Positions 7,696-13,372 of a stretch of DNA of 14,652 nt are shown here, piece by piece. Where the stretch lies: the NCBI GenBank assembly GCA_030066245.1, contig JASJBY010000044.1:1-14652 (forward strand), read 5' to 3'. Both the position numbers and the translations under genes were made by a program. Each line of letters begins with the position of its first letter. Position 1 is the first letter of the stretch. The notes under the pieces are model-generated. The model was not told the DNA's origin. It did no database searches and was given only the letters and a program-made list of their open reading frames with translations. The stretch is from Gammaproteobacteria bacterium (GTDB taxonomy: Bacteria > Pseudomonadota > Gammaproteobacteria > JAABTG01).

Positions 7696-7756
7696 GCCCA
7701 CGGCCGCAGGGATAGCGGCCGTCGGGCGCACAGGGAGTTATTCACGGCGTGCCCCG
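7696..7756. repeat. Pair of adjacent GC-rich hairpins, possible interspersed repeat
   Basis: GCCCACGGCCGC (7696-7707) pairs with GCGGCCGTCGGGC (7715-7727) through 12 base pairs with one bulged C and the loop AGGGATA; the inner eight pairs are perfect. A second, imperfect stem-loop follows, with GGG and CAC (7724-7731) facing GTG and CCC (about 7750-7756) across a loop that again begins AGGGA. The repeated AGGGA in both loops suggests a structured repeat unit rather than a simple terminator, and no T-run follows. Only one copy is inside this window, so repeat status is a guess. Confidence 0.35.
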
Positions 7757-7966
7757 GCGGCTCGTGCCGGTATGGCCCCCACCGCGAAGGCTTAACCCAT
7801 CCCGGGTGCACCGAAAGGTCGGTTTGCTGCCTGCAGGCCGCTACTGCTCCGGCAACCATTATCCCCCTGCCACCACGTGTTCGTGGCGAGAGGAACGGTC
7901 CGTTTGCGGCTATCCGCCAAGCTGGCGCTGCGGAGCTCACGGCATGCCGCGTGTAACCTCACTCAC

Positions 7967-7986
7967 GGGCCGCAAGTCTGCGACCC
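7967..7986 (-). terminator. Stem-loop just after the YbaK-domain gene
   Basis: GGGCCGCA (7967-7974) and TGCGACCC (7979-7986) form an eight-base-pair stem with one mismatch and a four-base loop. On the minus strand it starts 12 bases after the stop codon of the YbaK-domain gene. There is no T-run, so it is at best a weak or Rho-assisted terminator or a 3'-end stabiliser. Confidence 0.35.
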
Positions 7987-7997
7987 GGGCTTTGCCA

Positions 7998-8468
7998 TCA
8001 GGTGTGGCTGCTGAAATGCCCGGCCGTCGCTCCCGCCATAAGCGTGCGGAACTGACTGCCAGATACGCGCAACACGGCCTCGTGGTCGCCCGCCTCGAAC
8101 CATACCTCCGGCTGGTCCAATAGTGCCGCGTCCACGCAGGTGTTCATGCCCCACGCGCCGCCCAAGGGTGGAATGGCGCCAAGGTCGCAATCCGGAAAAA
8201 GAATTTTGAGCTCGCCCTCCGTGGCCAGACCCAGGCGGCGCTCCAGCTGATGGTGAATCTGACCCAGTGACACCCGATGGCTGGACGGGACCACCGCCAT
8301 CACATAGCCATCATCGTCCTCCAGCATGACCGCTTTGGCCAGCCGATCGCCGGGAACATGGGTCGCCTGAGCGGTATGCGAGCTGTCCATGGTGCGGGGA
8401 TGGGAATGCACGGTGTAGTGCACGCCTTGCCCGGCCAGATAGTCTTGCAGGGTTTTGGAGATTGCCAT
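7998..8468 (-). CDS. YbaK/prolyl-tRNA-synthetase editing-domain protein (probable aminoacyl-tRNA deacylase)
   Basis: This 156-residue, single-domain cytoplasmic protein belongs to the YbaK/EbsC family, whose studied members clear mischarged aminoacyl-tRNAs such as Ala- or Cys-tRNA(Pro). Family features are VPGDRLAKAVMLEDDDGYVMAVVP (38-61), with Lys45 at the place of the conserved catalytic-pocket lysine, SSHRVSLGQI (62-71), the Gly-rich GAIPPLGGAWGM (97-108) and VWFEAGDHEAVLRVSG (122-137). The start at 8468 is preferred over an in-frame start at 8525 because AGGAGG sits seven bases upstream and the family begins with this segment (SKTLQDYLAGQGV). Which tRNA it edits cannot be told from sequence. 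It is a lone gene facing the heme peroxidase gene tail to tail. A role limited to a related small-molecule hydrolase is the main alternative. Confidence 0.88.
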   Translation of the reverse strand: MAISKTLQDYLAGQGVHYTVHSHPRTMDSSHTAQATHVPGDRLAKAVMLEDDDGYVMAVVPSSHRVSLGQIHHQLERRLGLATEGELKILFPDCDLGAIPPLGGAWGMNTCVDAALLDQPEVWFEAGDHEAVLRVSGSQFRTLMAGATAGHFSSHT

Positions 8469-8475
8469 GACCAGT

Positions 8476-8481
8476 CCTCCT
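8476..8481 (-). promoter_or_regulatory. Shine-Dalgarno site of the YbaK-domain gene
   Basis: CCTCCT on the plus strand reads AGGAGG on the minus strand, seven bases ahead of the ATG at 8468. It is what decides the shorter 156-residue form. Confidence 0.7.
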
Positions 8482-8917
8482 CTTTCAGCCCCTACTGAAG
8501 TTAATAGACCTGCAGCGTTCGGCATGCAAACTGTTCTGGCATCCGGGGGATTGCTGTCTTGCCAGATGGATACGGCAGCATGTAGCCGAGAACCTACCCT
8601 ACTGAGCCGACCGGTCCGCTTCGGAACCTGTGACCGGCATCCCTCCCCAATGACGCTTCAGCTCGAGTCGCGCATGCGTGTGCCGGAAGGGATCACGGCC
8701 TTGCCACAACCCGTCCCATGAACGTCAAAGGACTGCGAGCGCCTTTCTATGCCCACGCCCCGGCCGCACCCGTCGGTAGCGCACCTCCGAACAGCGCTGT
8801 AGACTCGATCGCAAATGACTAGCCGCCGCCGGAATGTGCCCCGACGCATTGCCATGCGGGCTCCACGGCCTGTCGCGTAATTTCATGGAAATCAGACGAA
8901 TCCACAGGGATTTAAAA
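8482..8917. other. Long divergent spacer between YbaK-domain gene and membrane-protein gene
   Basis: About 440 bases lie between two divergent genes and must hold both promoters. Short open frames here have no ribosome-binding sites and no recognisable products. A weak imperfect stem (GGTCCG with CGGAACC) lies near 8615. An AT-richer stretch runs from about 8878 to 8917 just before the membrane-protein gene and is the likely promoter-leader zone. No specific -35/-10 boxes can be assigned with confidence. Confidence 0.5.
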
Positions 8918-8924
8918 GGGAGGG
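8918..8924 (+). promoter_or_regulatory. Shine-Dalgarno site of the membrane-protein gene
   Basis: GGGAGGG, part of AAAAGGGAGGG, lies just before the ATG at 8928. The spacing is short if the 3' part pairs, and more normal if AAGGGAG (8916-8922) pairs. Confidence 0.55.
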
Positions 8925-8927
8925 AAT

Positions 8928-9569
8928 ATGACCGCCACGACCCGAAATCCGGTGTTCGACTACCGGGCGCTGCGCCTGCTCATGGGTATCATCGCCTTTT
9001 CACTGGCGCCACTGGTCACAATCATCGCCTTGAAGCTACTGCCCTCGGTGAGTGCGTCTTATTACACGGACGCCCAGGACGTGTTTGTCGGCCTGCTCTT
9101 CGTCGTCGGCGCGTTCCTTTGGGCCTATAACGGCCACACGCTGCCGCAGACCATCACAAGCAAAATCGCGTCCATCGCTGCCGTGCTCGTCGCCCTGTTT
9201 CCGACGGCCTGCGAGACCTGCGAAACAGGCCCGGCGGCCATCGTTCACACGGTCTCGGCCGTGGTGTTGTTCTCCATTCTCGCGTTCTTCTGTCTGGGCC
9301 CTTTTCGCAAGAAAACCAAGGGCCAGCCCGGAAAGCGCGGCCGGCGCAGCAAGATCTATCTGGTTTGCGGCATTGTCATGGTGGCCGTGATGGTGATCGG
9401 CCTGGTTGCCGTGCTGGCATTGGACAGGGAAACGGTCGATAAGATCGCTGTTATATACTGGGTGGAAGCCATTGCGCTTACGGCGTTTGGTGTGGCCTGG
9501 ATCACGGCCGGAAAGACCCTGCCGTTTCTCGTGGACGAGGATCAGCGCCTGCACCTGTTCGGATCGTAG
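8928..9569 (+). CDS. Six-helix integral membrane protein, function unknown
   Basis: This 213-residue protein has about six hydrophobic segments (near residues 16-37, 52-68, 77-93, 104-124, 142-165 and 173-194), so it should sit in the inner membrane. A basic loop KKTKGQPGKRGRRSK (128-142) lies between the fourth and fifth helices and is probably cytoplasmic by the positive-inside rule. Between helices three and four is the unusual CETCET motif (95-100), two cysteines spaced by two residues in an acidic setting, which could bind metal or form a disulfide; this is inference. SASYYTDAQDVFVGLLFVVGAFLWAYNGH (42-70) resembles a segment shared by uncharacterised bacterial membrane proteins, possibly DUF998-like, but I cannot assign a family firmly. 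The ATG is backed by a purine-rich ribosome-binding site. The gene is alone and ends with TAG. Confidence 0.8.
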   Translation: MTATTRNPVFDYRALRLLMGIIAFSLAPLVTIIALKLLPSVSASYYTDAQDVFVGLLFVVGAFLWAYNGHTLPQTITSKIASIAAVLVALFPTACETCETGPAAIVHTVSAVVLFSILAFFCLGPFRKKTKGQPGKRGRRSKIYLVCGIVMVAVMVIGLVAVLALDRETVDKIAVIYWVEAIALTAFGVAWITAGKTLPFLVDEDQRLHLFGS

Positions 9570-9712
9570 GCTGAAGCCTGCTCCCGCAAACGCCTTAGCT
9601 CCGCGTTGCCGCGGCGACTCTGCTGCTGTGGCCGATGCTCCGGTGGCTGCGTTCACTCCCCGCCTGTAGCGGCTTACGCATGAATCGCATGGCCAGGCCG
9701 GTCGGCGACGCT

Positions 9713-9726
9713 GGCGCAAAGGCGCC
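9713..9726 (-). other. Small hairpin after the FkbM methyltransferase gene
   Basis: GGCGC and GCGCC form a perfect five-base-pair stem around a four-base loop, 23 bases beyond the fkbM-type stop on the minus strand, in the gap between convergent genes. It is too short, and lacks the T-run, to be called a terminator with confidence. Confidence 0.25.
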
Positions 9727-9749
9727 TGAGAATGAAAATGCTGCAAGGC

Positions 9750-10496
9750 TCACGCGCTGCAATGGAGGCGGGCATAGATGTCGCCGGATCCGGCCGGCGT
9801 CGACAAATCATGGATGAAACCGCGGACGGCATGGCCATCGCACCATTGGGCTCGCTCGAGCCGATGGCTCTCGCCCGTTGACCAGTTGTACCGGTAGTCG
9901 CCGAGTTCGGTGAGCCGATCCACGCACTCCAGCGCCACGTGGCGGACTGCCGGCAGATACTCGAAGGAGAGGCAGGGCAGCGGCGTAGCGAGGCCGCGCA
10001 GGACGTTGGCCTCATAGCCCTCCACGTCCAGCTTGACGAACGCCGGAACACCGTAGGAATCGATCAAGGACTGCAGGGTGGTCATGGGTACAGTATCCCC
10101 CGAATCCCAGTTCACGCCCCGGAAGCTCGGGTCCCGGCGCACCTCGTCGATCCACTCCTGTGACAGGGTAGTGACCGTGGGAGTCCGCTCGCTCACCATT
10201 AGGGTCGCTTCGCCCGCGGCGGCGCCGAGGGCAGCGTGAATGACAGTCACGTTCGAATCGCCGCCGTACAGCTTCTCTAGGACACCTACGAAATCGATCT
10301 GCGGCTCCACGGCCACCACTGACGCACCCAGCTTACGCCAGGCCCGTATGCGACTTCCGACATGCGCGCCGATGTCGAAGCACAGGCTACCCGGCGGGAT
10401 GAACTCGGCATAGAAACGGCTCAGGCGGGCACCGCGGAAGGGTATGCCGTAGTACATCCACAGCGATCGGGCCATGCCCCAGTGTTTGTCTTTCAT
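9750..10496 (-). CDS. FkbM-family SAM-dependent methyltransferase
   Basis: This 248-residue protein has the fold signature of FkbM methyltransferases, which usually transfer a methyl group from S-adenosylmethionine to a hydroxyl of a sugar or polyketide. The SAM-binding motif I is CFDIGAHVGSR (39-49), followed by the acidic Glu64 in VVAVEPQ at the end of the second strand. FVKLDVEGYEANVLRGL (153-169) is the hallmark second motif of the family, and CLSFEYLP near residue 175 matches the next strand. There is no signal peptide. The start at 10496 lacks a clear ribosome-binding site; an in-frame ATG at 10475 (Met8) is an alternative. No glycan, polyketide or capsule genes are nearby, so the acceptor is unknown. 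Its end converges on the six-helix membrane-protein gene, 180 bases away. Confidence 0.88.
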   Translation of the reverse strand: MKDKHWGMARSLWMYYGIPFRGARLSRFYAEFIPPGSLCFDIGAHVGSRIRAWRKLGASVVAVEPQIDFVGVLEKLYGGDSNVTVIHAALGAAAGEATLMVSERTPTVTTLSQEWIDEVRRDPSFRGVNWDSGDTVPMTTLQSLIDSYGVPAFVKLDVEGYEANVLRGLATPLPCLSFEYLPAVRHVALECVDRLTELGDYRYNWSTGESHRLERAQWCDGHAVRGFIHDLSTPAGSGDIYARLHCSA

Positions 10497-10871
10497 GGAC
10501 GGTTAAAGGAGATTCAGAGGCTGCTGGAGGCCGGTGGCACCGGACCCCACGCTATGGACGCGCCTCACGTTTCTGACGTTGACACTATGAGCAGGCGCGA
10601 GTGGCTTCCCCTCCTGCGGATACCTGCCCAACGTAGAGCGTCGACCTCCCCGGGCACGGTTGGTTCGTCGGCGGTGCACTCTGAGCCGGCGGCGCAGGCG
10701 CAGCCGCAAACACCAGGCCGGGTTCTTGGGCAACAACCCGCATCGCCGTTGAGGCTACGGGTGTCGGCATCCGTGATACACGGTTTAGCACTCGCGCTGG
10801 GGGCCGTACCGGCGCGAGCCACGGGCCGCTCACTGAGACGGCCCTGGCCGGGCAGACACCCCGGACGTGCC
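10497..10871. other. Spacer upstream of the FkbM methyltransferase gene
   Basis: About 375 bases lie between the fkbM-type gene and the terminator of the flavoprotein gene, and should contain the fkbM-type promoter. Open frames on both strands have Arg/Pro/Ala-rich translations with no ribosome-binding site and no recognisable domain. I see no gene, gene remnant or clear regulatory site. Confidence 0.5.
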
Positions 10872-10893
10872 AAGCCCCTCGCAGGAGGGGCTT
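10872..10893 (-). terminator. Hairpin terminator after the SQR-like flavoprotein gene
   Basis: AAGCCCCTC (10872-10880) and GAGGGGCTT (10885-10893) form a perfect nine-base-pair stem with a four-base loop. On the minus strand it lies about 20 bases after the TAA/TAG-side end of the flavoprotein gene, at the position expected for its terminator. The T-run is short (only the TT of the stem end), so efficiency may be moderate; the plus-strand side ends GGGGCTTTC and could act in that direction too. Confidence 0.65.
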
Positions 10894-10912
10894 TCGAAGT
10901 TGCCGCAGCCGC

Positions 10913-11806
10913 TTACCGGTATTGTTCCAGTATCTGCAGCTCCTTCCCCGATGTGCTCATCTTCGCACCAACCAGCGGGATCGGCATTCCCAGCAGCAGC
11001 CAGATATAGACATACTTGAACATCAATTTGCCGAGATGATTGAGCTTGGTCTCCTTGAGCAGACTCATGGGGCCCAGCACCGGTAGTGGAAACGTGCCCG
11101 GGACCGGTTGGGTTTCGTAGTTGAAGTCGATGAGCAGAGCCTTGCCCCACCCGGTCTCGATGAAGTAGTTGGCGTGCCCATCGCGCTGGAGCACCGCCTT
11201 CCGCCCGGTCAATCGGGCCATGAACTGCTCGACGAGCACTTCAGCCTGGAAGTGAGCGACGCTACCCGCCTTCGAGGTCGGTACGTCAGCGATGTCGCCG
11301 AGGAAGTAAATGTCAGGGTCCACCAGCGACTGCAGGGTGTGCTTGTCACAGCGCCCGTAGCCCAGCTCGTTTCCCAAGCCCGCCTCATCAACCAGAGGCG
11401 AGCCATCGTGCGGAGGAATAATCACCGCCAGGTCATATGGAACTTCTGTATTGTCCGGACAGACCAGACGCCGACCCGCTGAGTCAACTTCCATGAGCTC
11501 GAAGTTCGGGACCACCGAGATATTCCTTTCCTCTAGCATGTCACTCAGCAGGTCGTTGCATACCGGTTTCGTGAAGGCACCACTGAGTGGTGTGACGATG
11601 GTGATCTCCTTGTCCGCACGGATACCGCGACGGGCAAAAAGCTCGTCTGCCAGCAGTGCAAACTCCAGAGGGGCCACCGAGCACTTGACCGGTAGCGCAG
11701 CAACGTCGACGACGAACTTTCCGCCCTTGAACTGATCGAGTTTCTCCCGCAACGCGAAAGCACGCTCAGGGCAGTAGAAGCCGCCAACGTGGCCATCCTT
11801 ATCCAT
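10913..11806 (-). CDS. C-terminal part of the SQR-like flavoprotein (possible re-initiation product)
   Basis: These 297 codons follow the amber stop in the same frame, starting at an ATG only one codon after it. Visible features are Cys12 in GGFYCPERA, Cys42 in LPVKCSVAPLEFALLADE (places comparable to redox cysteines of SQR-type enzymes), the second FAD-contact segment VDPDIYFLGDIADVPTSKAGSVAHFQAEVLVEQ with the typical GD, and a hydrophobic/aromatic tail MFKYVYIWLLLGMPIPLVG that could dock on the membrane. Alone it lacks the N-terminal FAD dinucleotide-binding motif, so it is not expected to be an active enzyme by itself. No Shine-Dalgarno site lies at a good distance before the ATG; stop-start coupling of the ribosome is the only obvious way to make it separately. 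Confidence 0.6.
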   Translation of the reverse strand: MDKDGHVGGFYCPERAFALREKLDQFKGGKFVVDVAALPVKCSVAPLEFALLADELFARRGIRADKEITIVTPLSGAFTKPVCNDLLSDMLEERNISVVPNFELMEVDSAGRRLVCPDNTEVPYDLAVIIPPHDGSPLVDEAGLGNELGYGRCDKHTLQSLVDPDIYFLGDIADVPTSKAGSVAHFQAEVLVEQFMARLTGRKAVLQRDGHANYFIETGWGKALLIDFNYETQPVPGTFPLPVLGPMSLLKETKLNHLGKLMFKYVYIWLLLGMPIPLVGAKMSTSGKELQILEQYR

Positions 11807-11809
11807 GGC

Positions 11810-12193
11810 CTATGCGAGGCCGTACACCTCGTCGTCTGAGACAGCGAGGCGTGTCCCGAGCGCAACCACCAGGGTGTCGTAAGAGAATCGGCCGCGGCTC
11901 TCCGTGATCACTTCTTTGGCGTCGCGCTCGAATGCCACGATCTTGTCCCGCACGAAATGGATACCGCGACGCAAGAACCGTCGCACCGGCCAGGTGAGAT
12001 CTGCCTCGTTGCGATAGCCTCGTTTGCCGAAGGGAGCGAACAGCAATCCCGGCTGGTAGAGAATCTTCTCTTTCTGTCCAATCAAGGTTATCTCAAGGTA
12101 AACGCCGTGCTTTCTTGCAGCCCGCTCGAGCTGGTTGGCAAGAGTAATACCCGCAAAGCCTGCGCCTGCCACGACGTATCTGTGCCGTGCCAT
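11810..12193 (-). CDS. N-terminal FAD-binding part of the SQR-like flavoprotein, ending at an amber codon
   Basis: These 127 residues hold the first half of the Rossmann FAD domain. RYVVAGAGFAGITLANQLE (5-23) contains the GxGxxG loop. ITLIGQKEKILYQPGLLFAPFG (35-56) is the typical SQR/FCSD segment after the second strand, and YDTLVVALGTRLAVSDDEVYGLA (105-127) is the strand carrying the ALGTR motif that usually leads into the middle of the protein. It then stops at TAG where relatives continue. The start is supported by GGAG at 12201-12204, seven bases upstream. As a free product it would be an incomplete, probably unstable domain. Confidence 0.6.
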   Translation of the reverse strand: MARHRYVVAGAGFAGITLANQLERAARKHGVYLEITLIGQKEKILYQPGLLFAPFGKRGYRNEADLTWPVRRFLRRGIHFVRDKIVAFERDAKEVITESRGRFSYDTLVVALGTRLAVSDDEVYGLA

Positions 12194-12200
12194 GACTGTG

Positions 12201-12204
12201 CTCC
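12201..12204 (-). promoter_or_regulatory. Ribosome-binding site of the SQR-like gene
   Basis: CTCC on the plus strand reads GGAG on the minus strand, seven bases before the ATG at 12193, which fixes that start. Confidence 0.5.
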
Positions 12205-12215
12205 GTCTAACCAGG

Positions 12216-12254
12216 AAAAATACCAGTATCTAATAATATTATTCTGTATTAACA
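12216..12254 (-). promoter_or_regulatory. AT-rich upstream region of the SQR-like gene with a 12-base palindrome
   Basis: This nearly pure A/T stretch stands out in a GC-rich window and lies 23-60 bases before the start codon, where a promoter is expected. It contains AATAATATTATT (12232-12243), a perfect 12-base palindrome that could be an operator for a dimeric repressor. Exact -35/-10 boxes cannot be fixed by eye. Control by a sulfide-responsive ArsR-type repressor is conceivable but unsupported here. Confidence 0.45.
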
Positions 12255-12578
12255 CGCATTAGTTGCGGGCAAAGGCGCGTCACGCCGGCGTCGGCACTTC
12301 CGGTAAGTCTCTGTACCGAATGGGAAATATTCTGCTGGCAGCGTCACCGAGGCAGAGGAAATGGCGACTTTGAGGCCAACGGCTTGGTCTATTCCGAGGC
12401 TTCGACCAGCACGGCACCCGTCACCGCGGCCGCGCTTCGAGATGGCAGCCCCGCTGGTCGTCGGCTAATTCGAGTAACGGCGGGCGGGTCGCAATCGGCA
12501 GTCAGCAGCACGAGTCTTCGCCGGCTGGCCTAGTGGGCCGCAGTTCCGATACTCGTTCAGTCCGATGGTCATGGTGGT
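12255..12578. other. Spacer between the SQR-like gene and the methyltransferase gene
   Basis: Roughly 320 bases with no supportable gene on either strand. CGGTA/TACCG (12301-12318) can form a weak five-base-pair stem. GGCC with a TAGTG loop lies near 12528-12540, on the downstream side of the methyltransferase gene, but is too short to call a terminator. Translations in all frames are quickly stopped or uninformative. Confidence 0.5.
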
Positions 12579-13169
12579 TCAATCTGCCTTGCGCGCCACA
12601 GCAACCGTATAGTGGCTTCCCTGCTTGCACTTCTCATAGTTGCCGAACACCGCCCGCATGTGCTTTTCCATGAAACGCCGCAGTCCGGTAACGGTGACCA
12701 CGTACAGGCGTCCACCAGGCTTGAGGTGACCGCGGGCATCATGCAGCAGGAGCTGAAGCAGCTCTTTGCCCACCTTCGCAGGCACGTTTGATGCGATCAC
12801 GTCGAAGCAACGATCGTCTATTTCCCGAAAGCCGTTGCTCAGCATGGCTTGGCAGTTACTCAGGCCGTTGGCTGCGATGTTCTTTCGCGCGTACTCGATG
12901 GCAACGAAGTCCTTGTCCACCAGCAGAGTCCTGCCCTTGTACGCGGCCTTGGCCAGGGCGATGCCGATGGGCCCGTAGCCGCAGCCGAGATCGAGACACT
13001 CATCCCCCTCGCCAACGTCCACATGTCTGAGCAGCAGTCGCGTACCGTCATCCACCTCCCGCGGAGAGAACAATCCCCAGGTGGCATGAAAGGTCAGCGC
13101 CTGGCCCAGCAGTGTCTCCTCGAATACGATGTCATCGCGCAGCCTGGCGAGCCACTCTTCGTTGTCCAT
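12579..13169 (-). CDS. RsmC/YbxB-like class I SAM-dependent methyltransferase (small-domain type)
   Basis: This 196-residue cytoplasmic protein resembles the 'methyltransferase small domain' proteins, such as Bacillus YbxB and the catalytic half of RsmC, which methylates a guanine of 16S rRNA. GLFSPREVDDGTRLLLRHV (32-50) matches the GVFS...D.GS.LLL segment before the SAM fold. Motif I is CLDLGCGYGPIGIALAK (58-74), followed by the acidic Asp85 in LLVDKDF. LKPGGRLYVV (149-158) is the usual later strand. The catalytic-loop motif, normally NPP plus an aromatic or similar residue in N-methyltransferases of this group, here reads SNVPAKVGK (127-135), with Val in place of the first Pro, so the target may differ. 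The start is supported by GGGAG at 13175-13179. It follows bioA on the same strand after a spacer of about 200 bases. Substrate identity (rRNA or other) is inferred only from family. Confidence 0.82.
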   Translation of the reverse strand: MDNEEWLARLRDDIVFEETLLGQALTFHATWGLFSPREVDDGTRLLLRHVDVGEGDECLDLGCGYGPIGIALAKAAYKGRTLLVDKDFVAIEYARKNIAANGLSNCQAMLSNGFREIDDRCFDVIASNVPAKVGKELLQLLLHDARGHLKPGGRLYVVTVTGLRRFMEKHMRAVFGNYEKCKQGSHYTVAVARKAD

Positions 13170-13174
13170 GCGCT

Positions 13175-13179
13175 CTCCC
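13175..13179 (-). promoter_or_regulatory. Shine-Dalgarno site of the RsmC-like methyltransferase
   Basis: CTCCC on the plus strand reads GGGAG on the minus strand, five bases ahead of the ATG at 13169. Confidence 0.55.
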
Positions 13180-13372
13180 GGCCAGATTCTGAGTGATCGG
13201 CATTCCCCTCCGCGACCAGCTTATCGCGCATGTCGGGGCCATCGGTCAAGGGACCCACCGGGTCCGCAAGAATAGCGTTCACCCGTGCCGACAAGGGGAC
13301 CTGACGGTGACCATCCGCAGCTGGCCGGGGGCTCCCGGAGGATCACGGTAAACACACCCACGCACCACCGCT

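Larger units (their letters stand above)
7637..7997. other. Spacer between heme peroxidase and YbaK-domain gene
   Basis: These 361 bases separate two genes that converge. Open frames exist on both strands, but their translations are low-complexity and arginine-rich, lack ribosome-binding sites and resemble no family I know. The region contains the two adjacent hairpins at 7696-7756, a small hairpin at 7873-7886 (CCACG, TGTT loop, CGTGG) and the stem-loop at 7967-7986. No remnant of a known gene was recognised. Confidence 0.6.
10913..12193 (-). pseudogene. SQR-like FAD/NAD(P)-binding oxidoreductase gene interrupted by one in-frame amber codon
   Basis: Read as a whole, this is a 426-codon gene for a pyridine-nucleotide-disulfide-fold flavoprotein of the sulfide:quinone oxidoreductase/flavocytochrome c sulfide dehydrogenase group, about the normal length for that group. 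Codon 128 is TAG (11812-11810). The frame before and after it is identical (GCA TAG GCC ATG), and family similarity continues on both sides, so no bases are lost. An FAD motif, YQPGLLFAPFG, lies before the stop; two SQR-like cysteines, a second nucleotide-binding region and a hydrophobic C-terminus lie after it. The cysteine normally near the C-terminus of true SQR enzymes is not evident, so the substrate is uncertain. The damage is a single codon with no other decay, implying a very recent mutation, a sequence error or translational readthrough. It has its own ribosome-binding site, AT-rich upstream region and terminator, so it is a single-gene transcription unit. Confidence 0.75.

Noticed and set aside
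7687..8123. Overlapping open frames in the spacer before the YbaK-domain gene
   Set aside because: They pass through hairpin sequences, lack ribosome-binding sites, run into the antisense of a real gene and give low-complexity proteins.
10362..11009. Plus-strand open frame of 215 codons over the fkbM start and the end of the flavoprotein gene
   Set aside because: It overlaps two well-supported minus-strand genes, has no ribosome-binding site, and its Arg/Ala/Pro-rich translation matches no family. It is a by-product of high GC.
11810..11812. Amber codon as evidence of pyrrolysine or a recoded genome
   Set aside because: TAG ends tkt, pyk and the membrane-protein gene normally here, and no pyl gene or special downstream RNA structure was seen. 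A mutation or sequence error is simpler.
13325..13338. CCGGG/CCCGG hairpin after bioA as a terminator
   Set aside because: Only five base pairs, and no T-run on the minus strand.
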